Source of the DNA: Microbacterium elymi
GTDB taxonomy: Bacteria > Actinomycetota > Actinomycetes > Actinomycetales > Microbacteriaceae
DNA: 64,000 bases
NCBI RefSeq assembly: GCF_021582895.2
Contig: NZ_CP091139.2
Location: 1,054,001-1,118,000, forward strand
Direction: 5' to 3'
Part shown: positions 44,810 to 55,045 of the stretch, piece after piece
Position numbering within the stretch: the first letter of the stretch is position 1
How the letters are laid out: each line of letters opens with the position of its first letter
Program-made: the position numbers and the translations under genes
The notes under the pieces: model-generated
Database searches by the model: none
What the model saw: only the letters and a program-made list of their open reading frames with translations
What the model was told of the DNA's origin: nothing

Positions 44810-46491
44810 TCATTGCGGAATGGTCGTACTGCGGGTCACGGTGTAGAGCGAATGCGTGCGGCCCAGACGTCGCCGCCGCGGCTTCCATCCCTCGCGCGGA
44901 ATCGAATCCAGCAGAAGGCGCGTGTACTCCGCCTGCGGGTCGTCCAGGATCTGCGTCGCCGTGCCGCGCTCTTCGATCCTGCCCTCGCGCATGACCACGA
45001 CCTGATCGCACAGCCGCCGGATCACCGTGAGGTCATGGGTGATCATGAGAAGTGCCACGCCGGTTTCGCGACGGATCGTGTCCAGCAGCGTCAGGATCTC
45101 GACGCGGGTGGTCACATCGAGCGCCGAGACCGCCTCGTCGAGGACGAGCAGCTCGGGGTCGGCGGCCAGCGCGCGCGCGATCGCCACCCGCTGGCGCTGC
45201 CCACCCGACAGCGCACGCGGGCGCACGTCGAGGAGCTCCTCCCCCAGCCTGACCTGCGACATGAGCTGGCGCACGCGCGTGCCGATGGCGCCCTTGTCGT
45301 TCTTCGGCGAGTGCACCCGGATCGCCTCGACCAGGCATTGACGCACTGTCTGCCGCCGATCCAGCGACTGGTACGGGTCCTGGAAGACCATCTGGGCGGT
45401 CTTCGCGCGCTGCCGACGATCGGTGGTGCTGCGGGCCGGCCGGGTCCAATCCTGCCCGACGACGGTGATCGTGCCGCTGTCGGCCCGTTCGAGCCCCAGC
45501 AGCAACCGAGCCGTCGTGGACTTGCCCGACCCCGACTCTCCCACGATCCCCAGGGAGCCGCCGGGCGCCAGCTCCAGCGAGACGCCGTCGACGGCGACCA
45601 GCGTCTCACGCCGGCCGTCGTCGCCCCGCACCTGGTACGTCTTGTGCAGCTCGCGGGCGGACAGGATCGGCGTCGCCTGATCGTGGTCGGCGCCCAGCGG
45701 TGGGGCCTCATCGAGCGCGGCGTTCATCAGGACCCTCGTGTACTCCTCCTTCGCGTCCCGCCGCATGGTCGCCGCGTGCAGGGTCTCGACGATCCGCCCG
45801 TGCTGCATGACGGCGACCCGGTCACACACGGCTCCCGCCAGCGCCAGGTCGTGGGTGATGAACAGCAGCGACAGATCGCGATGCGCGCGCAGCTCCGCGA
45901 TCACCGCCATCACCTCCTCCTGGGTGGTGACGTCGAGCGCTGTCGTGATCTCGTCCGCGAGCAGGATCTCCGGATCCATCGCCAGGGTGGCCGCGATCAT
46001 CACCCGCTCGCAGCAGGCCGCCGGACAGTTCCGCGGGATGCTGGCGCATGCGACGGCCGGGATCGTTGATGCCGACCTCGTCGAGCAGTTCGATCGCCCG
46101 GCGGGTGGCGACCTTCGGCGTGGCGCCCGCGACGTGCACGAGCGCCTCGGTCATGAAGTCGCCGATCGTGCGCAGCGGATTCAGGTGCGCACGCGGGGTC
46201 TGGAAGATCATGCCGATTCGTCGCGCACGCAGGTCGCGCAGGTCCCGGCCGCTCATCGTGTCGATATCGCGTCCGTCGATCCTGATCGCGCCCCGGGTCG
46301 TGAATCCCTCGGGGAGGATCCCGGCCACGGCCCTGACGGTGAGCGTCTTTCCCGAGCCCGACTCGCCGACCAGGCCCACCGCCTCGCCTCTGCCCACGGT
46401 CAGGCTGCTGTCGAACACGAGCTTGCCGCGGGCCGTCGACGCCCGGGGCGAAGACGTCGAGTCCGGCGATCTCGAGGACGGGTGCGCTCAT
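44810..46491 (-). CDS. Dipeptide/oligopeptide ABC importer, fused dual ATPase, system 2
   Basis: About 560 residues with two ATPase domains. Domain 1: VGLVGESGSGKTLTVRAVAG, signature LSGGLLQRVMIAAT, Walker B EILLADEITTALDVT. Domain 2: LGIVGESGSGKSTTARLLLG, LSGGQRQRVAIARAL, LLVLDEAVSALDVT, LLMITHDLTVI. Breaks at about 46423 (GCAGC read as GCAAGC, GPRQ then LVFDSSLTVGRG) and 46009 (GCAGC read as GCGAGC, GGLL then QRVMI). Overlaps the DppC-like stop. Same architecture as system 1 but only moderately alike, so not a recent duplicate. Confidence 0.9.
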
Positions 46492-47351
46492 TTGTCCTTC
46501 TCCTCGGCCCAGACCGTCACGCGCGCCCCGATGATGCCGACGGCGAGCACGGTGATGACGACGAAGATCGCCGGGAAGACCGACTGCTCGGGGGCTCCGG
46601 CGAGGATCCCGGCCTGTCCGCTGGAGATCATCGACCCCCAGTCCGGGTTGGGCGGCTGCTGGCCGAGCCCGAGGAACGAGATGGCGGCGAGGTCGAGCAT
46701 CGCGTAGCCGAAGCCGACTGCCATCTGCGCGGCCACGATCGGCACCATGGCCGGCAGCAGGTGCCGGAAGCAGATGGCCGCGTTCGACACTCCCTGCACA
46801 CGCAGTGCCGCCACGTACGGCTTGCCGAGTTCGCGCGCAGCCGCCGTCTGCGAGAGCCTCGCCACGACCGGGATGTACGCGATCGACAGGGCGATGATCG
46901 GGGCGAACAGCCCTTTGCCGAAGAGGGCGATCGCCAGCACCGCGACCACCAGGCCCGGAATGGCGAAGATGACGTCGATCAGGCGAGAGATGCCGCCCTG
47001 CACCCAGCCGCCGTACCACGCCGCGACCAGCGCGAGCATCACACCCATGAGAGTGGACAGGATGACGACCGCGATCGGGGCGAACACCGTGACACGTGCG
47101 CCCACGAGCACACGGGAGAGGATGTCGCGGCCGACGTCGTCGGTCCCGAAGGGATGCGCCAGGCTCGAGGCGCCGTTGACCGGTCCGGTATAGAGCTGAT
47201 TCGCGTCGAACGGTGCCACCCACGGCCCGATCACCGCGCCGAGCGCGATGATGACGAACATCGCGAGGCCGACCAGGAACATCCAGTCCTTCTTTGCGGC
47301 CCGGCGCGCAACGTCGGGAACCGTGCCGCCGGCGATCTGAGCGACGCTCAT
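46488..47351 (-). CDS. Peptide-type ABC permease, DppC-like, system 2
   Basis: 287-residue membrane permease, frame intact. Opening segment DWMFLVGLAMFVIIALGAVIG, then LAHPFGTDDVGRDILSRVLVGA, EAA-like loop GKPYVAALRVQGVSNAAICFRHLLP, and the conserved LAAISFLGLGQQPPNPDWGSMI. The start overlaps the DppB-like stop by 4 bp. Confidence 0.92.
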   Translation of the reverse strand: MSVAQIAGGTVPDVARRAAKKDWMFLVGLAMFVIIALGAVIGPWVAPFDANQLYTGPVNGASSLAHPFGTDDVGRDILSRVLVGARVTVFAPIAVVILSTLMGVMLALVAAWYGGWVQGGISRLIDVIFAIPGLVVAVLAIALFGKGLFAPIIALSIAYIPVVARLSQTAAARELGKPYVAALRVQGVSNAAICFRHLLPAMVPIVAAQMAVGFGYAMLDLAAISFLGLGQQPPNPDWGSMISSGQAGILAGAPEQSVFPAIFVVITVLAVGIIGARVTVWAEEKDK

Positions 47352-48304
47352 GCTCTGCTCCCGCCGCCCACGCTCGTGGGATCGATGACGGCGCTGATCA
47401 GATCGGCGATGGCGTTGAGCACGACGAAGATGGTCACCAGCAGCAGCGAGATGATCTGGACGACCGGAAGATCGGCGCGGGCCGACGCCTGCACGAGCAG
47501 CGCCCCGATACCGCCCACGCCGAACGCGACCTCGGCGATCGCCGAGGCGGCGAACAGGCCGGCAACCGTCGTCCCCGCGATGGCGAGGATCTGCGGGGAG
47601 GCGTTCCGGAAGACGTGCACGGCGAAGATGCGCTGCCGGGGGATGCCGCGCACCCGCGCCGTATCGACATGCTCGGAGTGCAGCTGCGCGACGAGGGAGC
47701 TGCGGGTGATGCGGCTGATGTAGGCGAGGAAGAGGACTGCCAACGACACCGCGGGAAGGATGAGATGCCATATCCGGTCCCAGAAGCCGCTGCCTTCGCC
47801 GTACACCGGGAACCAGCCGAGGGACTTGGCGAAGATCCAGATCAGCAGGATGGCCACGACGAAGGTCGGAAGTGCCATGCCCAGGGACGTCAGGATCGAG
47901 ACCGTCCGGTCGACCGCGCGGCCCCGGGTGGCGGCGAGGATGCCGGAGCCGACGCCGAAGATCAGGATGAGCAGGACCGTCAGGATCACGAGTTCCAGCG
48001 TGATGCCGAACCGGGGGGCCACGAGGGTCATGACATCCGTCTTGTAGATGAAGGAGCGCCCGAAATCCCCGTGGAGAACGCCGCTGAGCCACAGCCAGTA
48101 ACGCGTCCAGACCGGATCATCGAGGTGGTAGTCGGCCCGGATCTGGGCGACGAGCTCGGGAGTGGGCTTGGCGCCTCCCGCCAGCGCCGCGATCGGGTCT
48201 CCCGTCAGCAGCACCGCCGAGAAGATCACGACACTCGCGAGGAACAGCGTCAGCAGCAGGCCGCCGAGCCGCCCCAGCAGCATTCGGGTCAGGGCATTCG
48301 TCAT
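47348..48304 (-). CDS. Peptide-type ABC permease, DppB-like, system 2
   Basis: 318-residue membrane permease, frame intact. N-terminal LLGRLGGLLLTLFLASVVIFS, VLLTGDPIAALAGG, WLSGVLHGDFGRSFIYKTDV, and the C-terminal DLPVVQIISLLLVTIFVVLN. Separated from the upstream binding-protein gene by 91 bp that contain a strong hairpin, which may set the usual excess of binding protein over permease. Confidence 0.92.
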   Translation of the reverse strand: MTNALTRMLLGRLGGLLLTLFLASVVIFSAVLLTGDPIAALAGGAKPTPELVAQIRADYHLDDPVWTRYWLWLSGVLHGDFGRSFIYKTDVMTLVAPRFGITLELVILTVLLILIFGVGSGILAATRGRAVDRTVSILTSLGMALPTFVVAILLIWIFAKSLGWFPVYGEGSGFWDRIWHLILPAVSLAVLFLAYISRITRSSLVAQLHSEHVDTARVRGIPRQRIFAVHVFRNASPQILAIAGTTVAGLFAASAIAEVAFGVGGIGALLVQASARADLPVVQIISLLLVTIFVVLNAIADLISAVIDPTSVGGGSRA

Positions 48305-48354
48305 GCCGGCTCCTCGCTTCCGATCCTCTGGTCGTTGTCTCGATTGTCCGGCAC

Positions 48355-48385
48355 GGTGGGGCCGCGACCCGTTCGCGGCCCCACC
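48355..48385 (-). terminator. Intercistronic hairpin after binding-protein gene, system 2
   Basis: Perfect 13-bp arms GGTGGGGCCGCGA (48355-48367) and TCGCGGCCCCACC (48373-48385) around the loop CCCGT. Lies 10 bp after the binding-protein stop and 50 bp before the permease start. Fits a partial terminator or an mRNA-stabilising stem. Confidence 0.75.
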
Positions 48386-48395
48386 TGCCGTGGCG

Positions 48396-50043
48396 CTACT
48401 TGCCGCCCAGGTGCAGCGCCCAGGGGCTGCTGTAGACGGCGACCGAGGTCGTCACGCCCGTGAGCTTCTTGCTCAGGTAGGTGAGCTGGTACGTGCCCGC
48501 CAGTGTCACCTGGAGCTGATCCGGTGCGAAGATCTTCTGCGCTTGCGACGAACTCCTCCGCGGCGGTCTTCGCATCCGTCGCGTTGCGCGCCGCCATCAT
48601 GTGCTGCGTCACCTCCGGGTTGTCGTAGCCGCTCCAGTTGAAGACCCCGCCCCGGTCGGGCGGCAGGATGAACAGCGACGGGTAGCCGAGCACTCCCGGA
48701 GTCTCCAGATACCCCTGGGTCGCGACGAAGTCGACGCCCTCGCGCTTGCTCGGATCGTAGAAGAGAGCGCCGAAGTCGGAGGCCTGCATCTCGTTGATCT
48801 CAATGGTCAGGCCGATCTGCTGGCCGGCGGACTGCACGATCGCCGCGGTCTGCTGGAATTCCTTCGCGCCGGCCGGTACGGCGATCGTGAGCGGCTTGCT
48901 GACGTCGACCCCGCTCTCCTGGACGAGCTTCTTGGCGGCATCGATGTCGACCTTCGGCTCGGGCAGCGCGTCGTATCCCGCCCGGTAGACGGAGGATTCG
49001 TCCATCGACTGGAACGAGAACTCCGGGACGATCGTCTTCTGCACGTATCCGAGCCCGTTGACCACCGTGTCGATGTACTGCTTGCGGTCGATGGCCAGGC
49101 TCAGCGCCTGACGGATCTTCGGGTTCGCGGCGGCGGAGGTGGCCGACGTCGGCCCGAAGCTGTACGAAGCGGTCGAGTGGCCGACCGTCAGCGTCCCGGC
49201 GCCGTCACCTTGGAAGGCCGCCCGCGAGGCGGGCGGCACGTTGATCGCCCCGTCGATCTCGCCCTGGGTCAGCGCGGTGGCAAGCGTAGAGCCGTCCGCG
49301 ACGAAGGTGTAGTTCAGGTGCTTCACCAGCGGCGCGCCTCCCCAGTAGTCCTCGTTGGCGACGGTGTCGATCTTGCTGCCCGGCTTCCACCCGCCCTGCT
49401 CGAGCTTGTAGGGGCCGGTGCACATCAGGCCGGTGTCGGCCGTGCCGAGCTTCTCGCCGGCCTTCTCGCCGAAGGCCTTCTCCATGACCGCCCCGCCCTG
49501 ACCGCTGATGGCATCGCGGAATGTCGTGTCGGGGGCGACGAAGTGGATGGTGACCTCGTGCGGACCGGTGACGACGATGCCGTCCTTCGGCTTGATGAGG
49601 GTGAAAGCGCCGTACCACTGCGACGCGGGGTTCATGTTCAACCCGAGGCTGTAGACGACGTCCTCCGCGGTGACCGGCTTGCCGTCCCAGAACGTCACGT
49701 CGTCGCGCAGCGTGATGACGAAGGTCACCGGGTCGACGAACTCGGCGCTCTCTGCGATGCCCGGCTTGATCGAATAGTCGGGCTCGAGCGACAGCAGGTT
49801 GTCGCAGAGGTTCGGGATGATGAGGTTCGCCGACGACGCGGGGTTCAGCGTCGCCGGCTCCCCCTCGACGATGGCCCAGGTCACCGTGTCGACGGGGGTG
49901 GTCCCCGCCGGCAGGGAGTCGACCAGGGTGATGTTCTCGGTCTTGCCGTTGTCGGCGTCGCTGCCGTCGCGGGCGGTGCATGCGGTGAGCGTGAGCATGG
50001 CCACGCAGGCGAGCGAGCCCACCGCCAGTGCGATTCGTTTCAT
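48396..50043 (-). CDS. Peptide-type ABC substrate-binding lipoprotein, system 2
   Basis: About 549 residues, solute-binding family 5. Signal peptide MKRIALAVGSLACVAMLTLTAC ends in a lipobox LTLTAC. Motifs: VTFVITLRDDVTFWDGKPVTAEDVV, GLMCTGPYKLEQGGWKPG, PKIRQALSLAIDRKQYIDTVV. An extra A at about 48543 (GCAGC read as GCAAGC) separates AAEEFVA from AQKIFAPDQLQVTLAG; it ends PWALHLGGK. Third gene of the operon after the CocE-type hydrolase and DUF3237 copy 2. The ligand may be a peptide-like or acylated amide compound. Confidence 0.9.
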
Positions 50044-50169
50044 GTGACGTTCCGTTCGGATCTGCACGGCCCGATACCGGATCACTCCGGTCTGCGGTCG
50101 CTGGATGGAAAGAGGTGCTGTTCGGGTGTCGGTGTTCAGTTGCGCGCAATGACGTCGAAGACGCCGCCG

Positions 50170-50626
50170 TCAGGCCAGCCGGTACACGCGGATGCAGACC
50201 TGGCCGTCTTCATCCCGTGCGAGGCCGACGAACTGGTTCTCGGCGAGCCAGCGGTGCTGCGGGCATCGGTCTGGAAGACCGGGGCCGTCCGGAAGTAGAG
50301 GCCCGGCTCATCCTCGGGGATGTCCTCGCCGCGCTCCATCCGCTCGATGAGCTCCGACGTCGCCCGGAAGTAGCCGCGGTTGAGGATGTCGATGACAGCC
50401 CCGTCGTCGGCCCGGATCAGGTAGCGCGCCTCGAGCTGCGCGGTGCCGAACCGCTCGACGGCCCAGTCGCCGCCGCCGGAGAGGACTTCGCCGTTGAGCC
50501 GGGGCCCCGCGACGCTTCCCCCGACACCGGGGTGAACGACAGCTTCTCTTCCGGACCGCGGCCGATGTGGAAATCGGGTTGGATCGTCGCTCGGATCTCG
50601 AAGACGTACTCAAGAGTGGGTTCCAT
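50170..50626 (-). CDS. DUF3237 (UPF0311) protein, copy 2
   Basis: About 152 residues: MEPTLEYVFEIRATIQPDFHIGRGPEEKLSFTPVSGG, AGPRLNGEVLSGGGDWAVERFGTAQLEARYLI, RTAPVFQTDAPQHRWLAENQF and VCIRVYRLA. Clearly the same family as copy 1 (shared GGDW, RYLI/RYVI, QF..GLAR/GYAR and R-V-Y/F-R-L ends) but diverged. Two lost bases in G/C runs break it (about 50520 and 50261). The ATG overlaps the CocE-type stop by one base, so translation is coupled. Confidence 0.85.
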
Positions 50627-52293
50627 CACGGCAGCTCTCCTTCGAGGACGGACAGGGTCAGGGCGAATGCCTCGGGGCCGCCGATGACGAGTGACTGGCT
50701 GTTCACGCGGGTCGGCCCCCACGTCCAGGGATCGGCGCCGGTGCCGGTCTGCGGCAGGAACTCCGGGTAGTCGCTGCCTGGAGATGTGCACGCGCAAGCC
50801 GGTGGCCGGCGCGGAGGCGATATCCGATCTGGCCGAGATCGACATCGACGGTCGCGGCCTCGGTGGCATCGGCCAGCTGAACCTGGCCTCGCGCTATTCG
50901 CAGGGCCGTGCCGTCGGGGGCGACATCGAGGACGCGGACGAAGAAGTCCAGCACGGGTCCGTCCGACCACACGCGGGCGCGGGCGCTGACGGGGCCGGCG
51001 AGGTCCACATCGACCGCCAACGGCTCGGAGTCGAAGCGCAGCACGTCGTCGCGGTCGCCGATCTGCGCCTCGTCCGGGTGGAAGAGCAGGTAGGAGAAGG
51101 CGTCGGGAACGCTGGAGGGGACGAGGTCATCGGGATCGTGCACCCACGTGCGCACGTGGGCACCTTGCTCCGCCTGGGACGCGAGCGAGCCGGATGGGGT
51201 CGGAAACAGCGTGACCGGGCTCGCGGCACGGGGCGGCCATGACGGCTCCTCGCGCATCTCGTCGGTGCCGCCGAGGCTCCAGATGACGCGGGGCACATCG
51301 GCGGCGACGCCGTTGTCGCGGACGAACACCTCGAAGAAGGCGAGCGCCGGGTCGAGAGTGCGGGGCAGCAGATCGCGAATCTGCCGCTCGCTGCGCTCCA
51401 TCACGCGGTCCTCCTCGGCGTCGAGCAGCTGGAAGGACTCGTGGTCGATCGATTCGATCCGCAGGTAGTGGTGGGCGTCCCAGTTCGGGTGGTGTGCGAT
51501 GCGATCCACATCAGCCCACGCCAGCGGCGCGCAGTTGTCCCACCAGCCGATGGTGTGCAGCGTCGGCACCGAGCGTCCCGCGAAAGGGTCGCCGGCCGGA
51601 AAACGAGGCAGGACGGGGTTCGGGTACCACTGATCGTACGAGAGCCCGCGCCCACCGACCTGTGCCATGAACTCCTCCGCCTGCGCGGCGAATTCGCGGC
51701 GCGACGAGTCGAGCTGCCAGATCAGCATGTCGTTGTCGAAGAACTGCGTGAGGGGATACATGTAGGTCACGGTCCACTCCACCGCGCGCGTGCGCTGCCC
51801 GGGCCTGCGACGCACCGGCTCACCGAGACCGGTGCCGGTCACACGCGGAGCGATGGCTTTGAGCGCCGGATGGCCGCTGGCGGCCGCCGCCCATTGCGTG
51901 TAGCCGAAGTAGCTGTCGCCCCACATCGCGACCCGGCCGTTCGACCAGGGCTGCCGGGTGATCCACTCGATCGTGTCGTAACCGTCGTCGACCTCGTTCA
52001 CGAACAGGAGGGCGTCGCCCTCCGACCGGAACTTGCCACGGACGTCCTGGGCCAGCACGCGATAGCCGTGCCGCGTGAAGTATTCGGCGATGAGGGGGAT
52101 GAAGCAGTACACGCCCGACTTGTCGTACGGCAGCCGAATGAGGATGGTGTCGCCCGCCGTCGTGTCGGGTTCCTCCGGCGCACCCGGCAGGTAGACGTCG
52201 GCGGCCAGCTTGCACTCCGTCACGGGTGCGGATTCGGGCCGCGAACGAATGCGGGCCTTCGGCGGCCGGCGGGATCCGCAATACCTCGGGCAT
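50626..52293 (-). CDS. CocE/NonD-type hydrolase (X-Pro dipeptidyl-peptidase S15 family)
   Basis: Serine hydrolase of about 555 residues. RTRDGVQLAADVYLPG, then LIRLPYDKSG, VLAQDVRGKFRSEG, the nucleophile elbow WGDSYFGYTQWAAA (about residue 150), and the beta-jelly-roll C-terminal domain (DPDDLVPSSV..., ARARVWSDGPVLDFFVRVLDV, SLVIGGPEAFALTL). No signal peptide. Breaks at about 52210 (GCAGC read as GCAAGC), 50796 (GCTGC read as GCTTGC) and 50778. Family members cleave esters, amides or X-Pro peptides. First gene of the operon; it probably acts on the transported compound in the cytoplasm. Confidence 0.88.
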
Positions 52294-52367
52294 GGACTCT
52301 CCTTCGAGTCGGACAGCAGGGGGCTTCTGCGGTCCGGGTGACGGTCACGTTACGGACTGCATCGTTG

Positions 52368-52385
52368 ATAGTCAAGTATGACTAG
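52368..52385. promoter_or_regulatory. TetR operator copy A
   Basis: ATAGTC-N6-GACTAG lies 75 bp before the CocE start. The extended TAGTCA-AGTA-TGACTA is a perfect dyad. It shares its half-sites and 6-bp spacing with the site at 52425. Confidence 0.75.
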
Positions 52386-52424
52386 ACAATCCTTCACCCG
52401 ATACGCTGAAGCACCTGATAGTTT

Positions 52425-52442
52425 ATAGTCAATACCGACTAT
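52425..52442. promoter_or_regulatory. TetR operator copy B
   Basis: ATAGTC-N6-GACTAT is a perfect 6-bp dyad 26 bp before the TetR start codon. A further half-site (ATAGT) lies just upstream at about 52418. The two full sites are 57 bp apart, one near each divergent gene. Confidence 0.8.
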
Positions 52443-52467
52443 TAATGTCAGATGTTCAGGAGGACCC

Positions 52468-53078
52468 ATGACGCGCCCCTCCGTCGCCGTCGAGCGACGT
52501 CGGCAGATCGCCGAGGCGACCATCCGGTGCATCGGTGCGCACGGCTATGCCGGCACGACGCTGGATCGCGTCGCGAACGAGGCGGGGATGGCCCGCGGGC
52601 ATGTGCGCCACTTCGCCGGCAATCGTGACGAAATGCTCGTCGCCGCCGCCTGGTACCTCTATTTCTCGGTCATTCCGGCCGAGGGCGACACGATGCCATC
52701 GACCGATGGGTCCTTCCTGCCGTCCGCCGTGCACACCTTCGACGATGCGCTGGACTACCTGTTCGGGGAGTTCGCCGACCCGGGGCCCGAGAACGCGGCG
52801 GCGCTCGCCTTCGTCGAGGCCGGACGGACGAATCCGGACATCCACGCGATCGTCGTACGAGCCTACGAGAGCATGCACGAAGAGCTCACGACGCTGCTGA
52901 CCGCAGCATCCCCCACTCCCCCGTCCAGAAATGCGAGCGGGTTGCGGCGGGCGTCGTCTCGATCGCGCTCGGCAACGTCTTCATGAGCGACATCGAGGTC
53001 TCGCCGTCCCGCAACGCGTCCGCCCGCGCGACGGCGGAGCTGCTCGTCGGCACCCTCGGGGGCGCCTCCGCTTCCTGA
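52468..53078 (+). CDS. TetR-family regulator, system 2
   Basis: About 203 residues. The HTH is VERRRQIAEATIRCIGAHGYAGTTLDRVANEAGMARGHVRHFAGNRDEM, close to the BetI-like group. A lost C at about 52921 separates TAASPTPP from VQKCERVAAGVVSIALGNVF. ATG 52468 follows AGGAGGA. Divergent from the CocE-DUF3237-ABC-amidohydrolase operon and flanked by the two matching dyads, so very likely its repressor. Confidence 0.9.
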
Positions 53079-53189
53079 ACGATCGGTCGGTATTCCGCGC
53101 GTATAGTGGTGCCGACCCCCGGAAACGGGAGCCGTGCATCCCACGCCGGGGCGACGGCCGCCGTCCCGGTCCCTGTGCGAGGAGGACCG

Positions 53190-53216
53190 GTGCGAGAGAA
53201 GACGATGCCGGCATGA
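53190..53216 (+). CDS. Candidate minicistron overlapping MFS start
   Basis: GTG plus seven codons (VREKTMPA) and TGA, with a perfect GGAGGA site upstream. Its stop overlaps the MFS start codon (ATGA). The MFS ATG itself has a weak ribosome site. The arrangement suggests translational coupling through a short leader ORF, though a misread MFS start is possible. Confidence 0.4.
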   Translation: MREKTMPA

Positions 53217-54991
53217 CCGTGCGCGAGACGCGGCCTCGGGTCCCACGGCGCACGTCGCTGAGCACCCGCTCCGCGCGCCGGGCACGGCGGGCCGCGATCC
53301 GCACCGCGAGCCCGCATTACCGCTGGATCGCCCTGTCGAACACGACGCTGGGCGTGCTGATGGCCTCCATCAACGCGTCGATCCTGCTCATCGCCCTGCC
53401 GGACATCTTCCGCGGGATCGGCGTGAACCCGCTCGAGCCCGGCAACACGAGTCTCATGCTCTGGCTGATCATGGGCTACATGGTGGTCACCGCCGTGCTC
53501 GTGGTCAGCTTCGGGCGGCTGGGCGACATCTACGGCCGGGTGCGGATGTACAACGCCGGCTTCGCGGTGTTCACCGTGTTCTCGATCCTGCTCGCGGCCA
53601 CGTGGATGCAGGGCACGCCGGCCGCCCTGTGGATGATCGTGATGCGCATCCTGCAGGGCGTCGGCGGGGCGATGCTGTTCGCCAACTCGAACGCGATCAT
53701 CACCGACGCCTTCCCGGTGGCCCAGCGAGGGCTGGCGCTCGGGCTGAATCAGGTCGCCGGCATCGCCGGGTCGTTCATCGGGCTCATCATCGGCGGGCTG
53801 CTCGGCCCGATCGACTGGCGGCTGGTGTTCCTGGTGTCGGTGCCGGTCGGGGTGATCGGCACCGTCTGGGCCTACATCAGCCTGCATGACACCGGCGTGC
53901 GCCGCCGGGCTCGGGTGGACTGGTGGGGCAACGTCACGTTCGCCGTCGGTCTGGTCGCGGTGCTGGTCGGCATCACCTACGGCATCCAGCCGTACGGCGG
54001 CCACACCATGGGCTGGACGAACCCCGCGGTGCTGGCGGCGCTGGGCGGCGGCATCCTCGTTCTGATCGTGTTCGGCGTGATCGAGACGCGGGTCGCCGAG
54101 CCGATGTTCCACCTGTCGCTGTTCCGCATCCGCGCCTTCACCGCCGGCAACCTCGCCTCGCTGCTGAGTTCGCTCGGCCGCGGCGGGCTGATGTTCGTGC
54201 TGATCATCTGGCTGCAGGGCATCTGGCTGCCGCAGCACGGATTCGACTTCGCGTCGACGCCGCTGTGGGCGGGCATCTACATGCTCCCGCTGACGGTCGG
54301 CTTCCTCCTGGCCGGACCGGTCTCGGGCTGGCTCAGCGACCGGTTCGGCGCGCGCACCTTCGCGACCGGCGGGATGCTGCTGGCGGCGGCCAGCTTCGTC
54401 TGGCTGCTCCTGCTCCCGGTCGACTTCTCCTACCCGCCGTTCGCGGCGGCACTGCTGCTGAACGGGATCGGGATGGGCGTGTTCGCCGCGCCGAACCGGG
54501 CCGGGATCATGAACAGCCTCCCGCCGGGAGTGCGCGGGGTGGGCGCGGGCATGAGCACCGTGTTCCAGAACGCCGCGATGGTGCTGTCGATCGGCATCTT
54601 CTTCTCGCTGATGATCACCGGGCTGGCCCGGTCGCTGCCGCAGACCCTGTCGGCGGGCCTGATCGCCCACGGTGTGCCGGCCGCCGCCGCGGCGAAGGTC
54701 GCGGCGCTGCCGCCGGTGAGCGTGCTGTTCGCGTCGCTGCTGGGCTACAACCCGGTCCAGACGCTGCTCGGGCCGGACGTGCTCGGCCGGCTGCCGGCAT
54801 CCTCGGCCGCTTACCTGACCGGGCGCGGCTTCTTCCCCTCGCTGATCTCGCAGCCGTTCGCGGACGGGCTGACCGTCGCGTTCGCGTTCGCGATCATCGC
54901 CTGTCTGGTCGCGGCGTTCGCGTCGGCGCTGCGCGGCGGGAAATACGCGTACGACGAACCGGTTTCGCAGATGGGGTCGGGAATGAGATGA
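53213..54991 (+). CDS. MFS drug-type exporter (DHA2, 14 segments)
   Basis: About 592 residues, frame intact. Arg-rich N-terminus, then YRWIALSNTTLGVLMASINASILLIALPDI (the D1 region of DHA2 exporters), motif A-like GRLGDIYGRVRMYNAGFAVF, motif C-like GLNQVAGIAGSFIGLIIGGLLG, and many further hydrophobic segments; it ends KYAYDEPVSQMGSGMR. Proton-driven efflux is the family's usual job. Downstream of the TetR gene on the same strand, but a separate promoter (TATAGT at 53102) is possible. Substrate unknown. Confidence 0.9.
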   Translation: MTVRETRPRVPRRTSLSTRSARRARRAAIRTASPHYRWIALSNTTLGVLMASINASILLIALPDIFRGIGVNPLEPGNTSLMLWLIMGYMVVTAVLVVSFGRLGDIYGRVRMYNAGFAVFTVFSILLAATWMQGTPAALWMIVMRILQGVGGAMLFANSNAIITDAFPVAQRGLALGLNQVAGIAGSFIGLIIGGLLGPIDWRLVFLVSVPVGVIGTVWAYISLHDTGVRRRARVDWWGNVTFAVGLVAVLVGITYGIQPYGGHTMGWTNPAVLAALGGGILVLIVFGVIETRVAEPMFHLSLFRIRAFTAGNLASLLSSLGRGGLMFVLIIWLQGIWLPQHGFDFASTPLWAGIYMLPLTVGFLLAGPVSGWLSDRFGARTFATGGMLLAAASFVWLLLLPVDFSYPPFAAALLLNGIGMGVFAAPNRAGIMNSLPPGVRGVGAGMSTVFQNAAMVLSIGIFFSLMITGLARSLPQTLSAGLIAHGVPAAAAAKVAALPPVSVLFASLLGYNPVQTLLGPDVLGRLPASSAAYLTGRGFFPSLISQPFADGLTVAFAFAIIACLVAAFASALRGGKYAYDEPVSQMGSGMR

Positions 54992-55045
54992 TTTCTTACA
55001 GGGTTATTCCTATTACCGGCAGCACCTGATGTCGGGGAGGACACT

